Shown here: positions 37,801 through 46,610 of the stretch, piece after piece
How positions within the stretch are numbered: position 1 is the first letter of the stretch
Layout: each line of letters begins with the position of its first letter
Source: Ruegeria arenilitoris
GTDB lineage: Bacteria; Pseudomonadota; Alphaproteobacteria; Rhodobacterales; Rhodobacteraceae
Direction: 5' to 3'
Assembly: GCF_013032855.1 (NCBI RefSeq)
Contig: NZ_WQDA01000001.1
Span: 627,501-691,500 of the forward strand
Length of the DNA: 64,000 nucleotides
Notes under the pieces: generated by a model
Databases searched by the model: none
What the model saw: only the letters and a program-made list of their open reading frames with translations
What the model was told of the DNA's origin: nothing
Made by a program: the position numbers and the translations under genes

Positions 37801-38516
37801 TGAACAACTCGGCCGAGATGGTAGAAACACTGCTGGCGGCGGAGAGCATCGATGCAAGCCCTCTGATCCACTTCCTGCAGGATCGGGTGCGGTCCAGGGG
37901 CATCAGGGTGTCGGACGAGATCCGCGCGATGCTGGACGAATGGGCCAACACGCACGCCCTGTCAGAACCGGAAGAGGTGGAAGACGAAGACGACCTGATC
38001 GATGAACGCGAAAAGACCTATCTGTATTTTACCTACGGATCGCTCAAAAAAGGATTTCCCAACCACGACGCTCATGCGGACGTTCTGGATGATTTCGTTG
38101 GACAGGCGGTCACTCGGCAGCCCATGCCCCTGATCGTTCCGAAAGAGCCGTTTTGCGACAACCCGAACTGTGCCTATCTGCACCGCATGGCCACACTGGT
38201 GGATCGCAAGGGCACTGGCCGTCCAATCAAGGGCGAGGTCTACCGGGTCACCTCGGGCGGGTTGAAGGAACTCGACAAGCTCGAGGGTTTTCACGGACCG
38301 GGCGCGGCTGACAATGTCTATGTCCGCAAGCGGATCAATGTCCTGATGGATGGCGTGAAAAAACCGGCCTACGTCTACGTCATCGCCAATCCGGAAAAAT
38401 ACCTTGCCGAACTGGAAAGCGGTGCGTCCGAGTTGGTCGACGAATACTCGATCGACATGGCCACCGGAACGCTCAAGCCCGGGTATGAGGCGGCCGCTAG
38501 CCGTCCTGATGCGTGA
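34848..38516 (+). CDS. Multidomain protein: cNMP-fold, phytochelatin synthase, glutaredoxin-fold, PPCDC/HAL3-like, ankyrin, GGACT-like
   Basis: 1222 residues from GTG 34848, seven bases after GGGGGAGGA. Domains: cyclic-nucleotide-binding fold (~18-128) with an atypical phosphate cassette; phytochelatin-synthase-like peptidase (~140-318) with candidate triad Cys149/150 (NCCSVTA), His262 (GGHFAV), Asp280 (MMDVHPEKYG); a second, degenerate copy (~365-540) with VVDMSP but no His; glutaredoxin fold (~557-650) lacking the CxxC; HFCD flavoprotein of eukaryotic PPCDC/HAL3 type (~678-885) with His774, APVTCNT and PACNTNMW; two ankyrin repeats (~929-999); and an AIG2/GGACT cyclotransferase domain (~1057-1205) with YGSLKKG and Glu1130 in PIKGEVY. 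No membrane helix. Most parts act on gamma-glutamyl-cysteine chemistry; the whole is unrecognised. Confidence 0.85.
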   Translation: MSTQTISNSKPIEATSADWEKIFAVLPGEKVRQSAERLRQHFDLFEVLEDTVLPPRGMYVVLDGIVKLRQNDVDLATADTGDYFYEEHLEIRDIPVSLQAVALPGTRLAFLASNEWLDIPAEIRRECYATLFGDLVSVHLQNFQQPINCCSVTAAALSMSALGFSCEVNDIFRVCELPTSFVVNDGISLGELFDVACTYIHSQGLRDLVQVQAYFMDEATTSVPLLLEAIDESNRLGGDNDILVANFQVGVAHGKPTMPGGHFAVIAKCNPSTGLVHMMDVHPEKYGKLWVTTIDRLYAAMSDRDGTSMRARGLLRFSAREAVKTTLQTFRQDCNYVDSTRYLARDPKKRRNLFRRASPNMNSLGVLAESLQILGDVQVTEDKLLIATQTSYTEALSRVSTAKKMSEMAQRYLAGTSEVHIGSTFRSYAERPGKDKRSPQDWFRDQLRSLNEHEGRHLMINIDFNRVLGFEVIRPPENVFRETALLEEFWCLCVAYDEKADLVTVVDMSPATSQVWQAPRGQIFRGLRDLKSPAMLVIEETQPPEDPSDVARIVRENPLVLFYEDEDPWSNMLKNILANIGATGLKLVDVAGHGANAMKMRRQLVAESGKEKVPYLFFHGKCLGKRSDIVDMILDGGLQEDMKKAGLPVLLRHESPSLDKNIFGYPKGGLTAPPNGRRNVLLCACGSSAADKVPQLVARITEAGHNVKLIPSVSAEKFFRDIGTDKASEAGKAKKTGKKSKTVDDYITHNDYYRDDDEWNFRYTEFGMPLRASHLALCDWADCVIVAPVTCNTMGKIANGIADNLLTSVFVAWQYRNKPAILCPACNTNMWNNVTTQNNVEKLRDLGIDLVGPRKGRLSNGMMGIGMMATPDQIMEVLEEAFEELENHEHNICKWAQDAAASDDFAQWEPVFQAIDEGVAGIDIVDDHNGDTLLHYAAGGEGELTENGQDLGKPDIEAAKALIARGINVNAVNDHGFTSLHVAAMNNSAEMVETLLAAESIDASPLIHFLQDRVRSRGIRVSDEIRAMLDEWANTHALSEPEEVEDEDDLIDEREKTYLYFTYGSLKKGFPNHDAHADVLDDFVGQAVTRQPMPLIVPKEPFCDNPNCAYLHRMATLVDRKGTGRPIKGEVYRVTSGGLKELDKLEGFHGPGAADNVYVRKRINVLMDGVKKPAYVYVIANPEKYLAELESGASELVDEYSIDMATGTLKPGYEAAASRPDA

Positions 38517-39714
38517 TCGCCTCGGGCGCATCCGTTGACGGAGGTGACTTGAGGCTGAGGTTGTAGGCGGTGATCGCGATCATGCAGCTCAGGACAAAAG
38601 GCCAGAACGCGGCCTTTGGAATCAGGTTGTCATGATAGTGGATCAAGCGGAGTGACGGCGCGGACTCGGAGACGAACAGATAGGTGTTCACCGAGACCAC
38701 AAGCAGCATGAAGTACATCAGGAAAAAGAAGGACTCCATGTAGATCACTGGTGACCCGGCAAAACCCTCGCGCAATTGCACATGGGCCAGCAGGATCACG
38801 AAGAAAAGGACCGAGCAGGTGCCGATCACGCTTGAGGTGCTGAAATCGTGCCGTTCGACCAGGTTCGGCTTCCGCGTCACCGTCATTACGGCGCCGAACA
38901 GAAGCATCGTGACTACGATCAATGGGATCATGTGCACCACGAAGGCGTTCGCAAAATTGCGTTTTATGACAAAGTTGTAGTGCAGCTCGGGCAGTCTGGT
39001 CTGAAACTCGTTCTGGTTGATGCCCAGCGTCGTGTCCAAATCAGACAGCTTGTAGTCAAAATAGGTATTTTCGCGTTCCCAGGTGCCCATGACGATGCGG
39101 TTGTCGATCCCGAAGATGTCCTTTGGCCCAGTCGCGGGATAGGCGTCGAAGTCGGGAACCAAGGCGACGTTCACGTCAAACCGGCCCGGCCAGAACCGCA
39201 CCCAGACGGTTTTGTGGTCGAAAGGATAGCTGGTGTAGTCGAAGGACTGGCGCAGGGTCTGCTCAAAGTACCAGCCGATCACTTCACCACCGGGTTCTGG
39301 CATCCGGTAGGCTTCTTCGATAAGGCCGCTCCCGACATCCACGGACTCGGGCAGAAGGAACCCGGCCTGACCGGGTTCGGGTTTGATCGCGTCATGGACG
39401 CCGGTTTGATAGTGTTGCCAGACATAGCCCGTGACGTGGATATCGCTTGCATCGACGAAACTGAAGGATTTGAGGAATATTCCCGTCCTGACCCGATAAT
39501 CCGGCGCGTTCTCCAGCGACTCCAGATAGGAATCGACCGAGGCCTGATCCGGCAATTGGGTCGGGTCCTGCTCGAAATGGTTCAGCGATGCCCAAAGGTA
39601 GAACAATACGGCCGTCAGTATCAGCGACACGAGGCCTGACAGGCCCCAGACCTTTTTCTCGACCGTCATTCCGCGCCCTGTTTCTTCGTGTTGTTCTATC
39701 GTCATGCGGTTCAT
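38497..39714 (-). CDS. Pentameric ligand-gated ion channel (Cys-loop receptor) homologue
   Basis: 405 residues. An N-terminal helix (about 22-45) acts as signal or anchor. The extracellular region (~50-260) contains YTSYPFDHKTVWVRF, matching the YPFDxQ loop of pLGICs, without the eukaryotic disulfide. Then FVIKRNFANAFVVHMIPLIV opens TM1, followed by TM2 (SSVIGTCSVLFFVILLAHV), TM3 and a C-terminal TM4 (AAFWPFVLSCMIAITAYNL), the pLGIC four-helix layout. Its ATG overlaps the cyclase stop (ATGA), so it is co-translated with the cyclase. The end overlaps the convergent multidomain gene by 20 bp. Ligand and ion are unknown. Confidence 0.7.
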   Translation of the reverse strand: MNRMTIEQHEETGRGMTVEKKVWGLSGLVSLILTAVLFYLWASLNHFEQDPTQLPDQASVDSYLESLENAPDYRVRTGIFLKSFSFVDASDIHVTGYVWQHYQTGVHDAIKPEPGQAGFLLPESVDVGSGLIEEAYRMPEPGGEVIGWYFEQTLRQSFDYTSYPFDHKTVWVRFWPGRFDVNVALVPDFDAYPATGPKDIFGIDNRIVMGTWERENTYFDYKLSDLDTTLGINQNEFQTRLPELHYNFVIKRNFANAFVVHMIPLIVVTMLLFGAVMTVTRKPNLVERHDFSTSSVIGTCSVLFFVILLAHVQLREGFAGSPVIYMESFFFLMYFMLLVVSVNTYLFVSESAPSLRLIHYHDNLIPKAAFWPFVLSCMIAITAYNLSLKSPPSTDAPEAITHQDG

Positions 39715-42700
39715 GCCGTCGGTTGACCGGCCATCCCGGCCACCGGAAAATCCAGATGCCCCATCAACGACCGCACCACGCCCAGATCGTCGAACTGTGA
39801 TCGAAGTTCTGGAAACTCGGCGTGGTCAGACAGGGCGAGGCCCTGTTGCCCGGTCGCAGCCAGAAGGCGCGTGTGACGGATGGACAGATCGGCCATCGGC
39901 AGCGGTTCTGGGGCGGTGAACTCGGACAAGGCGTCGGCAAAGCGGATCGCGCGGTCCCAATCCTGGCGGGCCAGCATCACGGCGCATGCATCTGCGTAGA
40001 AATGCAAGTGGCTATGCCCAACGCAGCCTTCACCCAGTATCCTGACGCCCTGATCCAACAAATCATCCTGGGCATCCGGATCGTCCAAAGCCAAGGCCAA
40101 TGCCGACAGTGCCTTGGGGCCGACAAAGTTGCGGCCATGTTCCAACGCGATTTCCACGGCGCGGAGCCCCACCTGTTCAGCCTCGTGCCTTTGCCCGGCA
40201 TACACCTGCGCCCGGGCCAGATGTTCCAGCGCCTGAGCCTCGAGTCGCTTGGCACCGACGCGCTGGGCGATATCGGCGGATCGGATGAAGGCCTGCAGCG
40301 CGCCGTCCATGTCATCCTGAAAGGTGCACGCGACGCCCAAGCAGGTCTGCGCGACACATTCCGGTACGAATGCAAAGTACTTCTGCGAGATTTCGATGGC
40401 TTCCTGCGCGTCGGCCCGACCTTGCTCCACGTCACCTGAGTAACTGCGGGCGACACTGAGATTGTGAAGGTTGGCGGCCAGGTCCCGGACCAGTCCTTTG
40501 TCCCGCGCTCTTTCGACGGCCTGAGTGTAGAACCCTGCGGCGGTGCGCATGGCGGCATTCATGAAATTCGCATCGCCAAAGCCGCTGAGGGCGCCGACCT
40601 CCAGCCGGACGGATTCCAGTTTGCGCGCCAGCGTCAGTGCTTTTTCGTTGCTTTGCAGAGCATCCGCGACCCGTCCCAATGGGAAATAGATGTTTCCGCG
40701 AACATAGCTGATCTGGGCCAGATCCCGTTCCGATCCGATACGTTCAGCGGCGGCCTCGGCGATGTTGAGGCTGTGCAGCGCATCCTGGTACAGGCTGGCC
40801 TGGCGTGCGGCTTGTGCAAGACCGATATGAACGCGGCAAATCTGCGCGTCAGTCTCGGCCAAGGCAGCGGCTTCGTTGAACTCGCTCAGGGCCTCGTCCG
40901 ACAGGCCCTGAAGTCGATGGGTTTCCGCGCGGGCACACATCAGGTCAAACCGGATACCCGGCGGCGCCGAAAGCTCGAGCGCGCGTTCGATCAGCGGGCT
41001 GGCCTCGTCAAACTGGAAGGCCTGGATCAGGTTTTCGGCGGCCTCCAGATAGGCTTCGGCTGCGTTTGAGGCGTCGGCACGGTCCAGGTGTTGGGCGCGC
41101 AAGGTGGCGTCCTTGCCCTCGTACCAGCTTGCTGCCTGCCGGTGCAGTCGGGCGCGCTCGGACTTGACCAGTGTCGCATAGGATCCGTCGCGGATCAGAG
41201 CATGCGCAAACATCAGATCTGCCCCGGCCTCGCGGATCAGGGCCGAGCGGATCAGGTCGGACGTGTCCAGATGGCCTTCACCCAGCAGATAGTTCAGAAC
41301 TTCGGGCGAGAACCGCTGCCCCAGAACCGATGCTGCCTGAATCGCCGTTCTGCTTCGACGATCCAACCCGTCCAGACGGGATTGCACGATGCCTTGGATG
41401 CTGCCGGGGACGGTGTCGCGGGTCAGGCCGTCGATATTGCGCAGCAGTTGCTCGAGAAACAGCGGATTGCCTCCGGCGCGTTGCACGCAGGTTTCCAACA
41501 GCTCGGGGTCGATGGCGGTGAATTCTTCGACCAGTTTCCGCGCCTGTTCGTCGCCCATCGGCGAAAGCTCAAGCTTGGACACCAGCGCACCGTCCGTTCC
41601 CATCTGCCATTCCCGATCGATCGGGTCGCCTTCGACCCGGCTGGTCATCATCAGAACGCAAGGCAGGTCCCGCGTCGCGGCAGCCATGTAAGAACACATG
41701 GTCAGAATGTCCGGTGGCGCCCAATGTATGTCCTCGACCTGGAGCAGAAGGGGGGCCTCGCGGCTGCGGGCCTGCAGCAGTTCGTCGATGACCTGTCGCC
41801 GACCCCGCATGCGTGCGGCGTTGTCCATCGCGGCATAGACTTCGGCCAATCCGGGATCCTGTTCAAGTTCGAGCAAAGCGTTCAGATGGGCTGAACTGGC
41901 AGGGTTGATCCACCCCCGGTTGATCGCGTCATGAGCGGCCGCGGTGCTGGCATCGGAGTCGTCGATCGGGTCGAGCCCCAGAAGGCTGCGGGCGATGGAC
42001 TGGATGGCCGAATGTCCCTCGCGTGTGCCGAAATCCATCACCACGCCCCCGTGGATCGAATAGGAGCGGTTTGCGGCCAGCTCGGCCACCTGTTCCGAAA
42101 AGTGGGTCTTGCCGATACCGGGTTCGCCAAGAATGATGTGAACCTCACCCTTTCCATGGCGCTGGCACCGGTCGAATGTTGCCGAGAACAACGACATCTC
42201 GCGTTCCCGCCCGATGAATTTGTGGCGCCGCGTGCGGATGTTCCGGGCCAGGCGGTCCAGACGCCAGATTTCGACATCCTTATTCAGGCCTTTAATCGCT
42301 TTGGTGCCGATCGCCTCGCCCACGAACAGAGGGCCAAGCGCGCGCTGAATATCATCCGACACCAACGTTTGACCCGGCGCAGATATGTCGGTCAGGCGGG
42401 ACGCAAGATTCACGCCGTCCCCGGTCACGGTGTATTCGGTATGGGCCTCGCTTCCGGTGGTGCTGGCGATGACCTGCCCTGAGGCGATGCCGATATGGCA
42501 GGACAGGGGCGGGTCAAGTGTGGGCAGCGCGGCGTGAATCTCCAACGCAGCCCGGGCCGCCCGTTCGGTGTCGTTGGTGTGCGAGATCGGCGCCCCGAAC
42601 ACCGCCATGACAGCGTCTCCGATATGCTTGTCGATCCGGCCTCCAAATTTCTCGACGGCGCGGTCGACCTTGCCAAAGAACGCATTCAGCAGCGCGTGCA

Positions 42701-43010
42701 TGTCTTCGGCGTCGTGTTCGCTGGACAATTTGGTAAAGCCGGTCAGGTCCGCGAACAGAACCGTGACCTGCCGTTTTGCCGGCTCCAGTTCGACCTCGGG
42801 TTCAAATGCGCCGACGTTGTCCGGGACGTCCAGCTCGGATATCGCGCGCAGCAACCGGCGACGGTCGCCGACGGCGGTCACTCCGATCTCGCGCAAATCC
42901 TCGCCCGTAAGTTCCGGAAGAATTGCAAAGTCGATTTTGTTTTCCGCGAACGCTTGGGTGTAATCGGACAACCCAAGGGCGCTCAGCCATTCCCGTAGGT
43001 CGCCAGACAT
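39711..43010 (-). CDS. Class III adenylate/guanylate cyclase with SAM, AAA ATPase and TPR domains (second paralogue)
   Basis: 1099 residues. SAM domain (1-60); class III cyclase (~80-225) with metal Asp88 (LFADLTGFT) and Asp132 (IGDAVMAVFG) and transition-state residues Asn201 and Arg205 (GVNLASRL), so catalysis is plausible; AAA ATPase with Walker A GEPGIGKT (295-302) and the LLLQVEDIHW Walker B; then long TPR helices. Same architecture as the protein at 7657-10971, with both catalytic Asp at the same residue numbers. Cytoplasmic. It is first of a two-gene unit with the channel homologue and is divergent from napF. Confidence 0.92.
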   Translation of the reverse strand: MSGDLREWLSALGLSDYTQAFAENKIDFAILPELTGEDLREIGVTAVGDRRRLLRAISELDVPDNVGAFEPEVELEPAKRQVTVLFADLTGFTKLSSEHDAEDMHALLNAFFGKVDRAVEKFGGRIDKHIGDAVMAVFGAPISHTNDTERAARAALEIHAALPTLDPPLSCHIGIASGQVIASTTGSEAHTEYTVTGDGVNLASRLTDISAPGQTLVSDDIQRALGPLFVGEAIGTKAIKGLNKDVEIWRLDRLARNIRTRRHKFIGREREMSLFSATFDRCQRHGKGEVHIILGEPGIGKTHFSEQVAELAANRSYSIHGGVVMDFGTREGHSAIQSIARSLLGLDPIDDSDASTAAAHDAINRGWINPASSAHLNALLELEQDPGLAEVYAAMDNAARMRGRRQVIDELLQARSREAPLLLQVEDIHWAPPDILTMCSYMAAATRDLPCVLMMTSRVEGDPIDREWQMGTDGALVSKLELSPMGDEQARKLVEEFTAIDPELLETCVQRAGGNPLFLEQLLRNIDGLTRDTVPGSIQGIVQSRLDGLDRRSRTAIQAASVLGQRFSPEVLNYLLGEGHLDTSDLIRSALIREAGADLMFAHALIRDGSYATLVKSERARLHRQAASWYEGKDATLRAQHLDRADASNAAEAYLEAAENLIQAFQFDEASPLIERALELSAPPGIRFDLMCARAETHRLQGLSDEALSEFNEAAALAETDAQICRVHIGLAQAARQASLYQDALHSLNIAEAAAERIGSERDLAQISYVRGNIYFPLGRVADALQSNEKALTLARKLESVRLEVGALSGFGDANFMNAAMRTAAGFYTQAVERARDKGLVRDLAANLHNLSVARSYSGDVEQGRADAQEAIEISQKYFAFVPECVAQTCLGVACTFQDDMDGALQAFIRSADIAQRVGAKRLEAQALEHLARAQVYAGQRHEAEQVGLRAVEIALEHGRNFVGPKALSALALALDDPDAQDDLLDQGVRILGEGCVGHSHLHFYADACAVMLARQDWDRAIRFADALSEFTAPEPLPMADLSIRHTRLLAATGQQGLALSDHAEFPELRSQFDDLGVVRSLMGHLDFPVAGMAGQPTA

Positions 43011-43199
43011 TGGTGCCCTCAGAAGTATCCACCCGCAGGCAGCCTAGTACAGACCACCGGGTCGAGTCTGCATTTTTTATAGTAATATTCGATTATGACT
43101 GCGCAATCCGCCGTTTCCGGGTTTTCGGATCAGCTTTGTGTCGCGCCTTTCCAGAGTTGTGTTTCAGGAAGGATTCGTTTGCTCAATCCATGAACAAAT

Positions 43200-43213
43200 C
43201 TGATCAAGATCAA
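43200..43213. promoter_or_regulatory. FNR/FnrL box upstream of napF
   Basis: CTGATCAAGATCAA matches the FNR consensus TTGAT-N4-ATCAA at nine of ten defined positions. It lies 79 bp upstream of the napF ATG. A class II promoter would put the -10 near GCTATC at 43234-43239. This predicts oxygen-responsive induction of nap. Confidence 0.7.
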
Positions 43214-43291
43214 GTCAGAGTTGACTCGTATCCGCTATCCACGCAGCATGAACGGAGTACCACAAATGTTTCTAGAACAGGTGGGCGGCAC

Positions 43292-43804
43292 ATGTCTGCA
43301 GTAGCCAGCAGGCGCGCGTTCCTGACGGGACGCCTGCCTCGCGAAGACGACAGCGTGAAGCGGCCGCCAGGAGCGGCGCGCGAAAACTTCCACGATCTCT
43401 GCACTCGATGCGGCGACTGTGTCTCGGTTTGTCCCGAGGAAGTTCTGGCTATGGACGACGCGGGCTTGCCGGTGTTTCAGCCGCAGCAGGGTGGCTGCAC
43501 CTTTTGCGGAGACTGCGCCGACGCGTGCAAGACCGACGCATTGAGCCTGGACCGGTTCGCCGAGTGGCCGTGGCGCGCGAAAGTGTCCGACACCTGCCTT
43601 TCGGCAAATGGTGTCAGTTGCCGGGTGTGCCAAGACAGCTGCGATCAAGGGGCCATCCGATTCCGCCTGAAAACCGGAGGCCGTGCCGAAGTGAACCTGG
43701 ACTTGGCATCATGTGTCGGTTGCGGAGCCTGTTCGGCCGCATGCCCGACCGGTGCCGTTTCCCTTGAGAGATACCAGCCCGCCACAGTGGAGGTGCATGA
43801 ATGA
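43292..43804 (+). CDS. napF: Ferredoxin-type protein NapF
   Basis: 170 residues starting MSAVASRRAFLTGR. Four-cysteine clusters for [4Fe-4S] centres are CTRCGDCVSVCP, CTFCGDCADAC and CVGCGACSAACP; a further Cys group (CRVCQDSC) lies before the last. NapF is a cytoplasmic iron-sulfur protein thought to help insert or reduce the clusters of NapA before export. The ATG at 43292 was chosen from the family start; the frame is open further upstream into the promoter region. It opens the nap operon and overlaps napD (ATGA). Confidence 0.92.
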   Translation: MSAVASRRAFLTGRLPREDDSVKRPPGAARENFHDLCTRCGDCVSVCPEEVLAMDDAGLPVFQPQQGGCTFCGDCADACKTDALSLDRFAEWPWRAKVSDTCLSANGVSCRVCQDSCDQGAIRFRLKTGGRAEVNLDLASCVGCGACSAACPTGAVSLERYQPATVEVHE

Positions 43805-44094
43805 ATATCTGTGGATGCCTCGTGCATGTCGCGCCGGACCAGACCTCGGCAGCACGGTCGGCGATGACTGCGTTTGACGGGGTCGAGGTCCATGCCGAAT
43901 CCGACGACAGCCGGTTCGTTGTCGTTGTCGAGGACACGCCGACACGGTTGGCGTCCGAGATCATCATGGACCTGCACCAGATCCCCGGGGTCGTCTCGCT
44001 GACCCTGACCTATCACCATTTCGAAGATCTCGCGGAGACCCGTCCGCGTCCTGAAACTCCCAGCCAAGATTCCAGCCGGAGGCCCTTGTCATGA
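43801..44094 (+). CDS. napD: NapA chaperone NapD
   Basis: 97 residues with the NapD ferredoxin-like fold start [11 protein letters not shown], the HAES segment, and the conserved [15 protein letters not shown]. NapD binds the Tat signal peptide of NapA and holds it until the molybdenum cofactor is loaded. The gene overlaps both neighbours by 4 bp (napF and napA), consistent with coupled translation. Confidence 0.93.
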   Translation: MNICGCLVHVAPDQTSAARSAMTAFDGVEVHAESDDSRFVVVVEDTPTRLASEIIMDLHQIPGVVSLTLTYHHFEDLAETRPRPETPSQDSSRRPLS

Positions 44095-46583
44095 CCATTT
44101 CCGAATCTCGCCGTACGTTTCTGAAAGCAACCGCCGCCGCCGCGACCGCGTCCGCGGCCGGTATCCCGCTGGCGACGGGCCAAGCTGCCGCCCAAGTCGC
44201 CAATGCCGACATCCGATGGGACAAGGCACCTTGCCGGTTCTGCGGCACGGGCTGCTCGGTTCTGGTGGGCACCAAGAACGACCGCGTGGTTGCCACGCAA
44301 GGCGACCCGGACGCTCCGGTGAACCGGGGGCTGAACTGCATCAAGGGCTACTTCCTTTCGAAGATCATGTACGGCAAGGACCGTCTGACCACCCCGCTGT
44401 TGCGCAAATCGAACGGCGTCTATGACAAGAACGGTGACTTTGAGCCCGTCAGCTGGGACGAAGCCTTCGACGTGATGGCCGAGAAGTGGAAAGAGGCGCT
44501 GGCCAAGAAAGGCCCGACCAGCGTGGGCATGTTCGGCTCGGGACAGTGGACCGTGTGGGAGGGCTATGCCGCGGCCAAGTTGATGAAGGCCGGGTTCCGC
44601 ACGAACAACATCGACCCGAACGCGCGGCACTGCATGGCCTCGGCCGTGGTGGGCTTCATGCGGACCTTCGGCATTGATGAGCCGATGGGCTGCTATGACG
44701 ACCTCGAGCATGCCGACACCTTCGTGCTGTGGGGCTCGAACATGGCCGAGATGCACCCGATCCTGTGGTCGCGCTTGACCGATACGCGCCTGACCAAGCC
44801 GGGCGCGCAGGTGCATGTGCTGTCGACCTTCGAGCACCGCTCGTTCGAACTGGCCGACAACGGCATCATCTTCAAGCCGCAGACCGATCTGGCCATCCTG
44901 AACTACATCGCGAACCACATCATCCAGACCGGCGCGGTGAACGAGGAGTTCGTCAAGAACCACGTCAACATCACCAAGACCGCTACCGACATCGGTTACG
45001 GCCTGCGCGAGACCAACCCGCTGCAACAGGCCGCGGCGAACCCGGACTCGGGCAAGCTGGAGCCGATCTCGTTCGAGGAATACGCCGCCTCGGTCGCCGA
45101 CTACACGCTGGAATACGTCTCTGAACTGTCGGGCGTACCGGCGAACCAGCTTGAGCAGCTGGCCAAGGAATATGCCGACCCGAACCGCAAGGTCATGAGC
45201 CTTTGGACCATGGGCTTCAACCAGCACACCCGCGGGTCCTGGGTGAACTCGTTGATGTACAACGTGCACTTGCTGGTGGGCAAAATCTCCGAGCCCGGCA
45301 ACTCACCGTTCTCGCTGACCGGTCAGCCTTCGGCCTGTGGCACCGCGCGCGAGGTTGGCACTTTTGCCCACCGCCTGCCCGCCGACATGGTGGTGACCAA
45401 TGATGAACACCGCAAGATCACCGAGACCAAGTGGAACATTCCCGAAGGCACCATTCCGCCCAAACCGGGCTTCCACGCGGTTCTGCAGAACCGCAAGCTG
45501 AAGGATGGTGATCTGAACGTCTATTGGGTGCAGTGCAACAACAACATGCAGGCCGCCCCCAATATCAACGAAGAAGGCTATCCCGGCTATCGCAACCCCG
45601 AAAACTTCATCGTCGTATCGGATCCGTACCCAACGGTCACTGCCGTTGCGGCCGACCTGATCCTGCCGACCGCCATGTGGGTCGAGAAAGAAGGGGCTTA
45701 TGGCAACGCCGAACGCCGCACCCAGTTCTGGCGTCAGCAGGTCAAGGCCCCGGGCGAGGCCAAGTCGGACCTGTGGCAGCTGATGGAGTTCTCGAAACGC
45801 TTCACCGTCGAGGAGGTTTGGGACGAAGAGTTGCTGGCCAAGATGCCCGAGCATCGTGGCAAGACCCTGTTCGACGTACTGTATGCCAACGGCAAGATCG
45901 ACCAGTATCCGCTGTCGGAAACCGCCGAAGGGTTCCACAACGACGAATCCGAGCATTTCGGCTTCTACGTCCAAAAGGGCCTGTTCGAGGAATATGCCAG
46001 CTTTGGCCGCGGCCACGGGCACGATCTGGCACCGTTCGAAACCTATCACCAGGCCCGCGGTTTGCGCTGGCCGGTCGTGGACGGGAAAGAGACGCTCTAT
46101 CGCTTCCGCGAGGGCTACGATTCCTATGTGCCTGAGGGTGCTGGCGTCAAATTCTATGGCCACAAGGACGGAAAGGCCAAGATCATCTTTGCGCCCTACG
46201 AACCGGCAGCAGAGGAGCCGGACGAAGAGTTCGATCTTTGGCTGTGCACCGGCCGGGTGCTGGAGCACTGGCATTCCGGGTCGATGACCCGCCGCGTGCC
46301 CGAGCTGCACCGCGCCTTCCCCGCCGCCGTGGTGTTCATGCACCCCGAGGACGCCAAGGAACGCGGCGTGCGCCGCGGGCAGGAGATCGTGCTGTCCACC
46401 CGCCGCGGCGAGGTGATCAGCCGTGTCGAGACCCGTGGCCGCAACAAGGTGCCGCGTGGCCTCGTGTTCATGCCGTGGTTCGACGAGGGCCAACTGACCA
46501 ACAAGCTGACGCTGGATGCGACCTGTCCGCTGTCGAAAGAGACGGACTTCAAGAAATGCGCCTGCAAGGTCGAGCGGGCGTAA
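44091..46583 (+). CDS. napA: Periplasmic nitrate reductase catalytic subunit
   Basis: 830 residues, full length. A twin-arginine signal ([13 protein letters not shown]) is followed by the [4Fe-4S] ligands Cys48, Cys51, Cys55 and Cys83 and the Mo-ligand Cys181 ([12 protein letters not shown]) of the bis-MGD cofactor. NapA reduces nitrate to nitrite in the periplasm with electrons from NapB. C-terminal MGD-binding blocks ([29 protein letters not shown]) are intact. It is the third gene of napFDAGHBC. Confidence 0.97.
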   Translation: MTISESRRTFLKATAAAATASAAGIPLATGQAAAQVANADIRWDKAPCRFCGTGCSVLVGTKNDRVVATQGDPDAPVNRGLNCIKGYFLSKIMYGKDRLTTPLLRKSNGVYDKNGDFEPVSWDEAFDVMAEKWKEALAKKGPTSVGMFGSGQWTVWEGYAAAKLMKAGFRTNNIDPNARHCMASAVVGFMRTFGIDEPMGCYDDLEHADTFVLWGSNMAEMHPILWSRLTDTRLTKPGAQVHVLSTFEHRSFELADNGIIFKPQTDLAILNYIANHIIQTGAVNEEFVKNHVNITKTATDIGYGLRETNPLQQAAANPDSGKLEPISFEEYAASVADYTLEYVSELSGVPANQLEQLAKEYADPNRKVMSLWTMGFNQHTRGSWVNSLMYNVHLLVGKISEPGNSPFSLTGQPSACGTAREVGTFAHRLPADMVVTNDEHRKITETKWNIPEGTIPPKPGFHAVLQNRKLKDGDLNVYWVQCNNNMQAAPNINEEGYPGYRNPENFIVVSDPYPTVTAVAADLILPTAMWVEKEGAYGNAERRTQFWRQQVKAPGEAKSDLWQLMEFSKRFTVEEVWDEELLAKMPEHRGKTLFDVLYANGKIDQYPLSETAEGFHNDESEHFGFYVQKGLFEEYASFGRGHGHDLAPFETYHQARGLRWPVVDGKETLYRFREGYDSYVPEGAGVKFYGHKDGKAKIIFAPYEPAAEEPDEEFDLWLCTGRVLEHWHSGSMTRRVPELHRAFPAAVVFMHPEDAKERGVRRGQEIVLSTRRGEVISRVETRGRNKVPRGLVFMPWFDEGQLTNKLTLDATCPLSKETDFKKCACKVERA

Positions 46584-46610
46584 GGGCAGGGATCGCAAAG
46601 GTCGCGTGTA

